This document shows, piece by piece, positions 1 to 8,203 of a DNA stretch of 45,724 nt; position 1 is the stretch's first letter; the number at the start of each line of letters is the position of its first letter. The notes below the pieces were generated by a model. That model worked only from the letters and a program-made list of their open reading frames with translations, ran no database searches and was not told where the DNA came from. The translations under genes were made by a program, and so were the position numbers. The DNA lies in the IMG/VR virus record IMGVR_UViG_3300010150_003189, positions 1 to 45,724 of that record. The stretch is one strand, 5' to 3'. Source of the stretch: a virus.

Positions 1-80
1 AACGGTTGATACATCTCTGGCATTTCTCCGTTTGGCAAACTTCCGTCGGGCTGTCTAAGTTTTTCTTTATCCTGATCCAA
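1..80 (-). CDS. 5' end of an unidentified gene, cut by the window edge
   Basis: An open frame starts at a TTG (minus strand, 80-78) and runs off the left edge for 26 codons, reading MDQDKEKLRQPDGSLPNGEM and onward. A purine-rich GAGGGAG lies about 8 nt upstream, inside the end of the neighbouring gene, and a stop codon in the same frame lies just before the TTG. An alternative ATG with GGAG 3 nt upstream lies at about 38. It overlaps the upstream structural gene by 14 nt, so it probably belongs to the same minus-strand unit. Too little is present to assign a function. Confidence 0.45.
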   Translation of the reverse strand, partial: MDQDKEKLRQPDGSLPNGEMPEMYQP

Positions 81-1686
81 GTGTTAAACTCCCTCTGCCA
101 TTATAGTAATCACTCATGCTCATGTTAAGTTCTAATTTCTTCGCATTAAAGTTGTTGTTGCCCAAAGTTAGTAACTCATCAGACTTAAATGTTGCAACAG
201 TATCATTTAGTTGTCCTTGAGTTGCTCCATCATGAACAGTATCAACAACTCCTTGACTGTATCCGTATACCAAGTACTCAGCAACAACTCTAAGTTGTCC
301 TGCTCTGTGATAATTAAACTCAACTGAGTCGCCAACTACTGTAGTTTTAATATATCTGTAATTCTCGCCTGTGTCAAGGGGGTGGTGCCAGAATGCATCA
401 TTGTCTGTTTTAATTTTATTCAAACAGTTTGCTTGAGTCATTCCATCATCAAATGTATGTACAAAACTACCTACAAGAGCTTCTGATCCACCTGTCATAT
501 TAGTATAATAGTATGTGAGTCGTAGTCTTGATGCATACCCATAATGTTCTCTAAGGTGGTTAGTAAATGTAGGTGCTGTAGCATGTGAGTTAACAAAATT
601 ACTACCACTGTCTGCCCAAAGAAGACTCCACAAGCTACTTCTATCTGGAGCAGAACCACTTGCCTTTTGCCATCTGTATAATGCAACATCTGATCCAGTA
701 TTATTTGTTATAGTACCATTGAGTACTGACCCACTGTTGGTCATCTGTAGTGAAACATTTTCTGAAGTGCCTGTATAGTTAGGATTACGTGCTACGTTAT
801 AACCTGTCGTAGTAGCAAGTAAGTTTGCAACTGTAGTTGCATTATTATTAGACCCAGTGATTACTGATCCTGAACCGTTTGTGAAACCAACGTTGTTTGT
901 CCAAGCTATTTGTCTAAAATTACTAAACGTAGTTAGGAAAGTGCCACTGTCATATGAAGTATCATACAACTGGAAATATATATAATGATAAGTTCCGCCT
1001 GCCGCTACTGTTGGTAGTGCATTTATTTGACTTGTAAAATCAATACTGCCACCGGCAGGAATAAGTACACCAGTCTCATTATCTGTAATTTGTCTTTTTG
1101 TAGTTACTTTTTGATTTCTACTTCCACCAACATATTCTCCTCCTACATCAGCAAATTGAAACTTAGCTTTTCCGTATAGGTAGTTTACTCTGTTGGCTAC
1201 ATTACCTGGATCTGATATAACATAAACAGGTACAGCAGTTCCGCCTGTTGTGTTATCTGATTTAATATATCCAGCTAGGCTGTTTGCTGAAGCTGAACCT
1301 GTATACTGAGAAAGATCAATAGTCATTAAGTTGCCATCAGCTGTACCGTTGTTAGTTACTCCTGTTGTAAGTAAGTTATTATTTCCAGGGTCAGTTGTTG
1401 AACTAAAGTATAAATTACTGTTATCCCAAGTTCCAGCAGTCTTTGCCAAAACAATAGTCATGTCATCGTTTAGTGCTATTCCTGTTGAGAATTCTGTACC
1501 ACCAAACTGTAATTTATTATTGGCGCTGTTAAATTCCATTTCAAATAGTATCCAAGCTGGGCCGCCGTCTGTTACACTAGAGTTAGAAAATTGTCCTCTA
1601 AACTCTGACATGGATATAGGATTAGATCCGCCGTACTCTGTTTGTAGATCTGAAAAACTAATTTGACCACTGCTTGGTAAAGCCAT
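67..1686 (-). CDS. Virion structural / tail-fibre-like protein, 539 aa
   Basis: The N-terminus (MALPSSGQISFSDLQTEYGG...) is an opening seen on many marine phage virion proteins; I recognise it as a recurrent structural-protein start, not as an enzyme. The rest is rich in Ser, Thr, Asn and Gly with alternating short hydrophobic stretches, the look of a beta-rich fibre or adhesin, and there is no membrane segment or catalytic motif. Its start codon follows directly on the stop of the S74 fibre gene (TAA ATG), so the two are co-transcribed and probably translationally coupled. Role as a receptor-binding or accessory fibre subunit is inferred from context. Confidence 0.65.
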   Translation of the reverse strand: MALPSSGQISFSDLQTEYGGSNPISMSEFRGQFSNSSVTDGGPAWILFEMEFNSANNKLQFGGTEFSTGIALNDDMTIVLAKTAGTWDNSNLYFSSTTDPGNNNLLTTGVTNNGTADGNLMTIDLSQYTGSASANSLAGYIKSDNTTGGTAVPVYVISDPGNVANRVNYLYGKAKFQFADVGGEYVGGSRNQKVTTKRQITDNETGVLIPAGGSIDFTSQINALPTVAAGGTYHYIYFQLYDTSYDSGTFLTTFSNFRQIAWTNNVGFTNGSGSVITGSNNNATTVANLLATTTGYNVARNPNYTGTSENVSLQMTNSGSVLNGTITNNTGSDVALYRWQKASGSAPDRSSLWSLLWADSGSNFVNSHATAPTFTNHLREHYGYASRLRLTYYYTNMTGGSEALVGSFVHTFDDGMTQANCLNKIKTDNDAFWHHPLDTGENYRYIKTTVVGDSVEFNYHRAGQLRVVAEYLVYGYSQGVVDTVHDGATQGQLNDTVATFKSDELLTLGNNNFNAKKLELNMSMSDYYNGRGSLTLGSG

Positions 1687-3861
1687 TTATCTCTTACCTT
1701 TTAAAAATTCTATTTCGTGCTTTAATTCTTTGATTGCTTCTACCAGCAGTCCTACAACTTTGTCGTATTGTACACCTAAGTATCCGTCTTTGTTACTGCG
1801 AACAATTTCTGGTAACACTTGCTCTACGTCTTGTGCAATTAGTCCTGTGTCGTTTTTCTTAACAAAGTAACCATCTTCGCCACCGTGTTGTTTCATGTAT
1901 GCTTCAGTCCAATCAAATGTTACACCATTGAGTTGATTAACTTTGTCTAGTGCATTTGGAATGTTAGAAATGTTTTCTTTAAGTCGTCTGTCTGATGAAT
2001 AGTATGCTGTGATGTTGTCAGTAGCTCTAATCTCTCCAGTAGTTCCTGAAGCGGCTGTACCAACACCTAATGAATCGTGTTGTACATCATCATCTGTATC
2101 AAGTGTTAATAGTTTACGTTGTGAACTTGCACCTGTTACTGTAGATGCCGCTAACAATGTTCTTGCTTGAGCAGGCATAGCAAATGTAGAAGCAGTACCT
2201 GATCCTGTAAAATATATTCCTTTGTCTGCCGCAGATGTTAATCCTGCTAATGCGGCTAAGTCTGCATCATATGCTTGTACGTTTACGCCAATGTCTGCAT
2301 CAACTACCATAGTTGCATCGTAAGCCATTACGTCTGAACCAATAGCAACACCCAATGCTGTTCTAGCATCACTTGCAGATGTGCTACCTGTTCCGCCTTT
2401 AGCAACTGGAACTGTTCCTAAACTAATGTCACCTGCCGCGGATAATGAGATTGGACTTGTACCACTAACTGCTACTGTACCTGTTGCGGCTGGCAATGTA
2501 ATAGTTACATCGGCAGTACTTGCAGGACCTATTAGTGTTGCTTTATTAGTACCGTTGTTTGTTCCTTCTAAAAACTCAATCTTACCACCTGTTGTAGCAG
2601 TAGGAGATAGAGTAGGATCAGTTAACGTTTTGTTTGTTAGTGTTTGCGTTGCCGCAATACCAACAAGTGTTTCGTCACTAACCGCAGTATTAAATTCAGC
2701 AAAAGTTCCTGTTACAGTATTATCAGTTAAACTAATTGACTTGTTTGTAAGTGTATCGGTTGTATCTCTACCTACTACAGTTTCATCACTAACTGCGGTA
2801 TTAAGTTCTGCTATTGTACCTGTTACTGTATTATCAGTTAAACTAATTGACTTGTTTGTAAGTGTGTCTGTTGTATCTCTAGCTACTACACTTTCGTCAC
2901 TAACGGCTGTATTCAATTCTGCTATGGTTGTCGTTAATGTATTGTTTGCTAAGTTAACACTTTTATTAGTCAACGTATCCGTTGTGGCTTTACCTACGAA
3001 CGTGTCGTTGCTATCGGGCAATGCCCAACTGTTACTTGCACTAGGTTTAATAGCGGCTATGATTGGTGATGTTAAAGTTTTGTTTGTTAAAGTTTGTGAA
3101 CCTACAAGTGTTGTTACAGTACTGTCTATTGCCCATTCAATAGAGTCTGTTGCAGGTGTTGTTGTAATATCAATACCTGTTCCGCCTGTTAAGTTTAAAA
3201 TATCTTGAATGTTGTCAGCAACAACAGGAGCTTCACCTGCTACTTGGATAGTTTTAAATACGTCTTTTGCTCCACCGTAATCAGCAGTAGCAACTCCACC
3301 ACTGGTGTATGCACTAAATCCTGTGCCGTCAATTGGTGCTGTTAATTGTCTATCTGAATACAAAGCAAATGTAGTACCAGTTAGTACGTCCATGAAGTAC
3401 TCGTTACCGTTAACGTTGGTCATTCCTACAACATCAACTAGTGTTACTTCTGTACCATCTGTAAATGCGTGAGCGTTAGTTGTTGTAACTACAACAGGGC
3501 TGGCCGCTGTGATGTTGCTAATTGATTTACTAACACCACCCACCAGTGCCGCAATAGTCATCTGGTTTGCATTATCTCTAGTAATGGTCATGTTACCACC
3601 AGCAACTAAATTAATATCGTTTGAAATATTATTAACGTCAGTTAGTCTAATTGCAGTAGTTGACAATGGAACAGCTAAAGTATATTCAACATCGAACTTA
3701 AATGTGTCTGACGATAAGTCTACATTATTCCATGCAACACCATTTCCTCGTATAAAGTTAATACTATCAGTTACATTATCCGCCTCGATAGTCTGCTCAA
3801 GAGTCGTTCCATCAGGTGAATAAAGTTTAACATATCTAAAAAAATCGTAATAAGCAGTCAT
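1687..3861 (-). CDS. Tail-fibre protein with C-terminal S74 intramolecular chaperone
   Basis: The 724-aa protein ends in a Peptidase_S74 domain from about residue 622: [10 protein letters not shown], then [15 protein letters not shown] and a terminal coiled coil. In this family the domain drives trimerisation of the fibre and then cuts itself off at the Ser of the SD pair (here about Ser623). The middle has [14 protein letters not shown] repeats and a 37-aa tandem repeat, and the 480-600 region has typical fibre text ([20 protein letters not shown]). A good Shine-Dalgarno (AAGAGGAAC) precedes the ATG, and a late-type AATAAATAC lies about 28 nt upstream. It is the first gene of a minus-strand fibre unit that includes the next gene. 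Confidence 0.88.
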   Translation of the reverse strand: MTAYYDFFRYVKLYSPDGTTLEQTIEADNVTDSINFIRGNGVAWNNVDLSSDTFKFDVEYTLAVPLSTTAIRLTDVNNISNDINLVAGGNMTITRDNANQMTIAALVGGVSKSISNITAASPVVVTTTNAHAFTDGTEVTLVDVVGMTNVNGNEYFMDVLTGTTFALYSDRQLTAPIDGTGFSAYTSGGVATADYGGAKDVFKTIQVAGEAPVVADNIQDILNLTGGTGIDITTTPATDSIEWAIDSTVTTLVGSQTLTNKTLTSPIIAAIKPSASNSWALPDSNDTFVGKATTDTLTNKSVNLANNTLTTTIAELNTAVSDESVVARDTTDTLTNKSISLTDNTVTGTIAELNTAVSDETVVGRDTTDTLTNKSISLTDNTVTGTFAEFNTAVSDETLVGIAATQTLTNKTLTDPTLSPTATTGGKIEFLEGTNNGTNKATLIGPASTADVTITLPAATGTVAVSGTSPISLSAAGDISLGTVPVAKGGTGSTSASDARTALGVAIGSDVMAYDATMVVDADIGVNVQAYDADLAALAGLTSAADKGIYFTGSGTASTFAMPAQARTLLAASTVTGASSQRKLLTLDTDDDVQHDSLGVGTAASGTTGEIRATDNITAYYSSDRRLKENISNIPNALDKVNQLNGVTFDWTEAYMKQHGGEDGYFVKKNDTGLIAQDVEQVLPEIVRSNKDGYLGVQYDKVVGLLVEAIKELKHEIEFLKGKR
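2655..2987 (-). repeat. 111-bp tandem repeat inside fibre gene (3 units)
   Basis: Three 111-bp units, in phase at about 2669, 2780 and 2891, encode 37-aa repeats of the form [17 protein letters not shown]... ending near [13 protein letters not shown]. Units two and three are nearly identical in DNA; the third from the left is more diverged. This is an in-frame protein repeat of the fibre shaft, where unit number could vary between relatives. Confidence 0.8.
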
Positions 3862-3888
3862 GTTCGTATTTGTTCCTCTTGTATATTG

Positions 3889-3896
3889 TATTTATT
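3889..3896 (-). promoter_or_regulatory. Late-type promoter motif AATAAATA (minus strand)
   Basis: Read on the minus strand the sequence is AATAAATAC, one base off the GATAAATAC motif used elsewhere in the window. It sits about 28 nt upstream of the S74 fibre gene, the same distance as other late promoters here, and the fibre is expected to be late. Confidence 0.55.
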
Positions 3897-3906
3897 AAAT
3901 AATGCT

Positions 3907-4461
3907 ATGCTTGTAATTGGCAACGGTGAAACTAGATATAACATTGATTTAGGTCTGTTTAGAGATACTAAAATAGGATGTAATGCCCTGTATAGAGATT
4001 ATGCAGTGGATCATTTAGTCTGTTGCGACAAGCGAATGGTCAAAGAAGTACTAGAAGCAAACACATTTAAGGGTACTTTATATACCCGTAAAGACTGGTT
4101 TGAGGATTTCAAAGGAGTTGAGTGCTTACCCGACTTACCTTACAAAGGTACAGCAAGACCAGATGATCCTTGGCATTGGGGCAGTGGTCCTTTTGCTGTA
4201 CTAATTGGAGCAAGATTAGCATATGAATGGAAAGAAACAGTTAACCTAGTAGGGTTTGATTTGTACAATGGAAATATTTACAAGGATACTAAGAACTATG
4301 CTAAATCAGATGCAAGGCCAGTAGATCCTAGTTATTGGATACACCAGATGAACAAAGTATTTGAACACTTCCCTAGTGTTACGTTCAATTATTACTCTAC
4401 AGAAAAATGGCCAGATAAGTACTATAACATAAAGAATTTTAATTTAGAGGAACTTAAATGA
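3907..4461 (+). CDS. Conserved phage protein, MptE/MAF-like Rossmann candidate
   Basis: The protein opens with MLVIGNGETR, a glycine-rich loop after a beta strand, and has later segments WGSGPFAVLIGA and VNLVGFDLYNG. This layout resembles the DUF115/MAF_flag10 (MptE-like) group, whose members include pterin diphosphokinases and flagellin-glycosylation factors; the match is from memory of motifs and is weak. I chose ATG 3907 because it begins at the conserved core; a TTG at 3886 would add seven residues. Neither start has a clear Shine-Dalgarno. The gene heads the oxygenase/QueD/glycosyltransferase cluster and overlaps the next gene by 4 nt, so a sugar- or pterin-related role fits the context but is not shown. 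Confidence 0.6.
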   Translation: MLVIGNGETRYNIDLGLFRDTKIGCNALYRDYAVDHLVCCDKRMVKEVLEANTFKGTLYTRKDWFEDFKGVECLPDLPYKGTARPDDPWHWGSGPFAVLIGARLAYEWKETVNLVGFDLYNGNIYKDTKNYAKSDARPVDPSYWIHQMNKVFEHFPSVTFNYYSTEKWPDKYYNIKNFNLEELK

Positions 4462-5108
4462 ACTACGAAGCAAAACATCACGATTCGTTTCCTACTTTGG
4501 TTACTAGTTTTGATATCGAAGGACACGAGAGTGAGAAGACCTGTGTAGAGATGATCGATGCTTTTAATGAGTATGGACCTGATCACCCGTTAGTTGCAAA
4601 AGGAAAAAGTAGTTATCAAAAAGGCGACGAACAGTTTTTAAACGATCATAAACTTATTCCTCTTTGGAAAACTATACAAGAATGTATTGATGTATACACA
4701 CAGCATCTTGGTGTTGATTATACTCTATTATCAACTAGCTGGTTTAATTCTTTGTTCAATGGTGGCGCAGTTGACGCCCACAGACATGAACGCAGTATTA
4801 TTAGTGGTGCATACTATCCGTATGTAGACAAAGGTAGTTCACCTATTGTATTTAGAAACCCTAACCAAGTAAACTTTATGAACTATGCACCCTTGGGGTT
4901 AACAGACTACAATAGATATGAATTAGAATGTTTTCCTAAAACAGGATTATTAGTTTTGTTTCCAAGTTGGCTAGAACATCGTGTTATTACAAACCAAACA
5001 GAAAAAAGATACACAGTTAGTTTTAACACAATTAGACATAGCGACAGAGCCGCATTTATGAACATACGAGATTATAGGATTGACCCGCATGAAAGCACAG
5101 ATAGTTGA
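4458..5108 (+). CDS. 2OG-Fe(II) oxygenase-like protein (first of tandem pair)
   Basis: The C-terminal half carries the signature of the putative 2OG-Fe(II) oxygenase family: HRHE at 108-111 followed by ISGAYYPYV, then GLLVLFPSWLEH (His174) and KRYTVSFN (Arg184). In the double-stranded beta-helix fold the two His and an acidic residue bind iron, and the Arg binds 2-oxoglutarate. Here the first metal motif reads H-R-H-E, not a plain HxD, so the exact ligands are uncertain. A clear AGAGGAA ribosome site precedes the ATG. It overlaps the preceding gene by 4 nt and the next, paralogous gene by 20 nt. The substrate is unknown; neighbours suggest modification of a nucleotide, glycan or virion protein. 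Confidence 0.75.
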   Translation: MNYEAKHHDSFPTLVTSFDIEGHESEKTCVEMIDAFNEYGPDHPLVAKGKSSYQKGDEQFLNDHKLIPLWKTIQECIDVYTQHLGVDYTLLSTSWFNSLFNGGAVDAHRHERSIISGAYYPYVDKGSSPIVFRNPNQVNFMNYAPLGLTDYNRYELECFPKTGLLVLFPSWLEHRVITNQTEKRYTVSFNTIRHSDRAAFMNIRDYRIDPHESTDS

Positions 5109-5691
5109 TGGACCGTTTAGGAAAGCAAACTATCCTCTCTTTCCTACACTAGTACAAGTTTACAATTTACAAGATAACCCTAGTAACATTGACATAATCA
5201 ATTACATTGACGAGCAAGAATTAACTGAATGGCCAAAAGACATTGGTGATGGTTCTTCAACTAGTCAAAACGAAATGAACATTCTTGATAACTTTGATAT
5301 TAAAAAAGATATTGAAAATTGTGTAAACGAATATTGTATTGATGTTGGACTAGACAAATTAGAAATTGGAAAGAGCTGGATTAATATACAAAGACAGAAA
5401 GGCTACATTGCTAGGCACAGACACGAACTTAGTATTATTAGTGGAGCATACTATCCATTTGTAGAACCAAACAGTTCACCGTTAGTTTTTGGAAGTCCAA
5501 TACTAGGACCTAAAATGGGCGAGATACATAACCAAGCTACAGAATATACTGCTAACGAAATGGAATTTGATGTACGTACAGGCTTTCTTGTATTGTTTCC
5601 AAGTTGGTTATATCATTATACAATTCCAAACCCTTCATTAAAACGAGTAACCTTAAGTTTCAATACATACCACAAAACACTTGACAAGTAG
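5089..5691 (+). CDS. 2OG-Fe(II) oxygenase-like protein (second of tandem pair)
   Basis: A 200-aa paralogue of the preceding gene with the same blocks in the same order: HRHE at 110-113 followed by LSIISGAYYPFV, GFLVLFPSWLYH (His176) and KRVTLSFN (Arg186). I start it at ATG 5089, 9 nt after an AGGA; a TTG at 5080 is possible. The two copies have diverged strongly outside the motifs, so the duplication is not recent. The last codons and stop contain the -35 box of the next promoter. Substrate unknown. Confidence 0.75.
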   Translation: MKAQIVDGPFRKANYPLFPTLVQVYNLQDNPSNIDIINYIDEQELTEWPKDIGDGSSTSQNEMNILDNFDIKKDIENCVNEYCIDVGLDKLEIGKSWINIQRQKGYIARHRHELSIISGAYYPFVEPNSSPLVFGSPILGPKMGEIHNQATEYTANEMEFDVRTGFLVLFPSWLYHYTIPNPSLKRVTLSFNTYHKTLDK

Positions 5692-5709
5692 TAATTTTTA
5701 ATATATAAT
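5681..5709 (+). promoter_or_regulatory. Consensus sigma70 (early) promoter ahead of queD
   Basis: TTGACA (5681-5686), 17-nt spacer, TATAAT (5704-5709): both boxes perfect. The -35 box overlaps the last codons of the upstream oxygenase gene. Expected +1 is 5716-5717, at the ATG of a short leader ORF. Confidence 0.8.
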
Positions 5710-5716
5710 ATTACAC

Positions 5717-5797
5717 ATGTTAGAGGACTTTTATGCGTCGACCCTCTTTAAATACTCCGCCGTTATACTTATAGGAGAAGAATATGGCTTATTATAG
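5717..5797 (+). CDS. Possible 26-codon leaderless leader ORF
   Basis: ATG 5717 sits within 1 nt of the start expected from the perfect promoter at 5681. The frame MLEDFYASTLFKYSAVILIG continues for six more codons and stops at 5797, overlapping the queD start by 14 nt. It could be a translated leader that couples to queD, or a chance ORF in a 5' UTR. No homologue is recognised. Confidence 0.3.
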   Translation: MLEDFYASTLFKYSAVILIGEEYGLL

Positions 5798-6230
5798 CAC
5801 AAAACATTACGGACACAACATAGGATTATCAGCGGTCTTTAGACAACCTAACGCAGATCATTCGCATTGCCATTTACTACATGGTTACAGTTTAGCATTT
5901 ACATTTACATTTGGATGTGATAAACTAGATGACAAAAACTGGGCAGTAGACTTTGGTGGATTGAAACCTTTGAAGAAGTGGTTAGAAGATCACTTTGATC
6001 ACAAGACAGCAATTGATAAAAAAGATCCACACTTAGATAAATTTATGGAACTGCAAGAACTTGACCTAGCTGAAATTGTTGTAATGGATGGTGTAGGTGC
6101 AGAGAAGTTTGCCGAACACGCATTTAACTTTGCAGACAAACTTGTACGTGAAGCAAGTGACAATCGTTGCTATTGCGTAAGAGCAGAATGTGCAGAACAC
6201 GGCGCCAACTCAGCAATCTACGAAGGATAG
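5784..6230 (+). CDS. queD: QueD / 6-pyruvoyl-tetrahydropterin synthase family protein
   Basis: A 148-aa protein of the PTPS/QueD family, which converts 7,8-dihydroneopterin triphosphate to 6-carboxy-tetrahydropterin on the way to 7-deazaguanines (preQ0, queuosine), or to pyruvoyl-tetrahydropterin. Visible motifs are Cys29 in CHLLHGYS, the Asp72-His73 pair in FDHK and the C-terminal ECAEHGANSAIYEG. The usual zinc motif HGH reads HGY here, and the His of the N-terminal AAH motif is replaced, with extra His residues at 26 and 28; I recall a QueD subgroup with this HGY form, so it need not be inactive. A strong AGGAG precedes the ATG. No other deazaguanine gene is in the window. Confidence 0.82.
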   Translation: MAYYSTKHYGHNIGLSAVFRQPNADHSHCHLLHGYSLAFTFTFGCDKLDDKNWAVDFGGLKPLKKWLEDHFDHKTAIDKKDPHLDKFMELQELDLAEIVVMDGVGAEKFAEHAFNFADKLVREASDNRCYCVRAECAEHGANSAIYEG

Positions 6231-6234
6231 TTTA

Positions 6235-6786
6235 ATGATTTGGGAACAAGTAAATGAAGATCGTAAAAAACTTAAGGTAGCACATTATAAAAATGCGTTT
6301 CCAGAAGCAGTAAATGATATTAACTTTACAACACTAGTAGAAGTAAATCAGTATAAGTCTACAGTTACAAACGTAGATGAATTTGTAAAAGGAAGTACAC
6401 ACATTTCTGACATTGGTTCAGACAAGCGTATACAAAAATATTTGTTAGAGTTTCAAAAACACTATGACAGACATGAAACTGAAGCACACTTCAATGCTAG
6501 TTTGTTCTTTTCATTAAGTGACGGGCATAATAGCTTGTTCCTACATAATGATTACGAAACTGTTTTGCTTATACAAGGATACGGTGAAACTGCATATCTT
6601 GTAACAGATGGAGAAACAATGAACAAGCAAATTTATCATTGTAAAACAGGAGATGCTTTACTGTTACCAAGACTTACAAATCATAAACCTTTAATCTTAG
6701 GTCCAAGAGTTACATTAAGTTTGGGTGCTAATCCTTTAAAAGCAATGACCAATAAAAACTTTGGTCCAGTTAATTCGACAATGTAG
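6235..6786 (+). CDS. JmjC/cupin-like putative Fe(II) oxygenase
   Basis: This 183-aa protein has an HxD pair (His104, Asp106 in FLHNDYETV), a beta-rich stretch LLIQGYGETAYLVTD, then CKTGDALLLPRLTNH (His150) and Arg158. That order, HxD...H...R inside a jelly roll, is the facial triad of cupin-type 2OG oxygenases. I start it at ATG 6235, 7 nt after AAGGA; the frame is open further upstream inside queD. It lies 4 nt after queD, within the same operon. Substrate unknown; a link to the queD product or to the nearby glycosyltransferase is only contextual. Confidence 0.6.
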   Translation: MIWEQVNEDRKKLKVAHYKNAFPEAVNDINFTTLVEVNQYKSTVTNVDEFVKGSTHISDIGSDKRIQKYLLEFQKHYDRHETEAHFNASLFFSLSDGHNSLFLHNDYETVLLIQGYGETAYLVTDGETMNKQIYHCKTGDALLLPRLTNHKPLILGPRVTLSLGANPLKAMTNKNFGPVNSTM

Positions 6787-6797
6787 AGGAAGTTAAA

Positions 6798-7499
6798 TTG
6801 CCCAACCATGTAGTTTGTTTAAAGCACGGTAAGAAATATTCAGCAGAATACGTTAATGTTCTTTACAGAATGGTAACACGCAATCTTACCGTGCCACATA
6901 ACTTTGTTTGCTTTACAGAAGATCCAACAGGTCTTGATATGGGTATACAAGTTAAGCCCTTGCAATTAAACAGCGACATCAACGGTTGGTGGTACAAAAC
7001 AATGTTCTTTAATCCAGACTTTGGATGTTACGGTACTGTATTGTTTTTAGATTTAGATGTTATTGTGTTTGGAAATATTGATAAGTTGTTTACATACAAG
7101 CCGGGCGAGTTTTGTGTAATACGTGATTTTAATCGTAGTGTGCAAAGTCAATGGGACAGAATGAATTCAAGTTGTTTTAGATTAGAAACAGGACAACATG
7201 CAAATGTATATCATGAGTTTATGTCTAATCCAGGACAAAATGCACGTAAGTATCACGGAGATCAAGATTGGCTGTATGCTAATGTAAAATCTCAATATAA
7301 CTTTTGGCCAGATGAATGGATACAAAGTTATAAATGGGAGATGCGTGGACGTCCTGAGATGAATAGATACAACGGCAAACGTAACTTTGTTGCCCCAGGT
7401 GAACCAAAGATATTACCTGACACAAGTATTGCAGTATTTCACGGAGACCCTAACCCAAAAGACTGCATTGATCCTTGGTGCAAGGAGAATTGGAAATAA
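6798..7499 (+). CDS. Glycosyltransferase, GT-A type with DxD motif
   Basis: The 233-aa protein shows the layout of GT8-like transferases: an N-terminal nucleotide-sugar part (CLKHGKKYSAEYVNVLYRMV, FVCFTEDP), the metal-binding DLD at 85-87 in VLFLDLDVIVFG, and a late VFHGDPNPK block typical of the C-terminal His motif. It should move a sugar from a nucleotide donor to an unknown acceptor, such as DNA, a virion protein or a host glycan. The start is a TTG with AGAGGAAG about 5 nt upstream. Its stop overlaps the ATG of the phosphomannomutase-like gene, which suggests one sugar-handling unit. Confidence 0.78.
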   Translation: MPNHVVCLKHGKKYSAEYVNVLYRMVTRNLTVPHNFVCFTEDPTGLDMGIQVKPLQLNSDINGWWYKTMFFNPDFGCYGTVLFLDLDVIVFGNIDKLFTYKPGEFCVIRDFNRSVQSQWDRMNSSCFRLETGQHANVYHEFMSNPGQNARKYHGDQDWLYANVKSQYNFWPDEWIQSYKWEMRGRPEMNRYNGKRNFVAPGEPKILPDTSIAVFHGDPNPKDCIDPWCKENWK

Positions 7500-8203
7500 T
7501 GGACAAATATATTTTTGATGTTGATGGAACACTAACACCAAGTCGTGGACTAATTGACTTAGAATTTAAAATGTTCTTTAATACATTTTGTTTGACACAT
7601 GATGTATATCTTGTTACAGGTAGTGACCGTGCTAAGACTGTAGAACAACTAAGTGAACCAACATACAATCTAGCAAAACGTGTATACAACTGTTCAGGTA
7701 GTGATGTATATGAAGGTAGAATCAATGTTCATCGTAGCGATTGGATTTTACCACGTAGTTGTAGTCATTGGTTAGAAGATAAACTAGAAGAAAGTGCGTT
7801 TGAACTTCGTACAGGATTGCATATTGAAGCAAGGCCGGGTATGGTTAACTTCAGCATAGTAGGACGTAAAGCAACGCCCGAACAACGTCAGCAATATGTT
7901 AAGTACGACAAGAAACATAACGAACGGGTGAACATTGCCGCTCTGTTCAATTTAGAATTTCAAGAACTAAAAGCCGTAGTAGGTGGAGAAACTGGTATTG
8001 ATATATTTCCAAAAGGGTATGACAAAAGCCAAATTATAAGAGATTTTGATCCAACTGATACACTACACTTTTTTGGTGATGCAATGGAAACTACAGGAAA
8101 TGACTACCCTTTGAAAAAAGTAATCATTGACAATGACCTAGGAATGTGCTATAATGTAAACAGTTGGAAGGATACCCGAGAACTGTTGAATGAAGAAAAA
8201 TAG
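7499..8203 (+). CDS. HAD phosphatase, phosphomannomutase-like
   Basis: A 234-aa HAD-superfamily protein with the nucleophile motif FDVDGTLTPSR (Asp7, Asp9). RPGMVNFSIVGR (112-123), GGETGIDIFPKGYDK (162-176) and FFGD (191-194) closely follow the eukaryotic-type phosphomannomutase pattern. Family members interconvert mannose-6-phosphate and mannose-1-phosphate, feeding GDP-mannose; related ones are simple sugar phosphatases. It starts at ATG 7499, overlapping the TAA of the glycosyltransferase by 1 nt. Together the pair may prepare and transfer a mannose-type sugar (inference). Its 3' end holds a perfect sigma70 promoter for the next gene. Confidence 0.78.
   Translation: MDKYIFDVDGTLTPSRGLIDLEFKMFFNTFCLTHDVYLVTGSDRAKTVEQLSEPTYNLAKRVYNCSGSDVYEGRINVHRSDWILPRSCSHWLEDKLEESAFELRTGLHIEARPGMVNFSIVGRKATPEQRQQYVKYDKKHNERVNIAALFNLEFQELKAVVGGETGIDIFPKGYDKSQIIRDFDPTDTLHFFGDAMETTGNDYPLKKVIIDNDLGMCYNVNSWKDTRELLNEEK
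8127..8155 (+). promoter_or_regulatory. Consensus sigma70 promoter inside the HAD gene
   Basis: TTGACA (8127-8132), 17-nt spacer, TATAAT (8150-8155), perfect boxes within coding DNA. Expected +1 is about 8162, giving a 28-nt leader before the glucosaminidase gene and uncoupling it from the sugar operon. Confidence 0.7.

Noticed and set aside
2655-2987. CRISPR-like array
   Set aside because: The 111-bp units are adjacent, without spacers, and keep a coding frame; this is a fibre repeat.
2381-3208. 275-codon plus-strand open frame opposite the S74 fibre gene
   Set aside because: It mirrors the repeat region of the fibre gene, has a Val/Leu/Ser-rich nonsense composition, and lacks a plausible ribosome site.
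3886-3906. TTG start at 3886 for the MptE/MAF-like gene
   Set aside because: The seven extra residues fall before the conserved start of the fold, have no ribosome site, and overlap the minus-strand late promoter.
7553-7581. TTGACT-N17-TTTAAT in the phosphomannomutase-like gene
   Set aside because: The -10 is imperfect, no gene start follows, and the bases are explained by the codons for IDLEFKMFFN.
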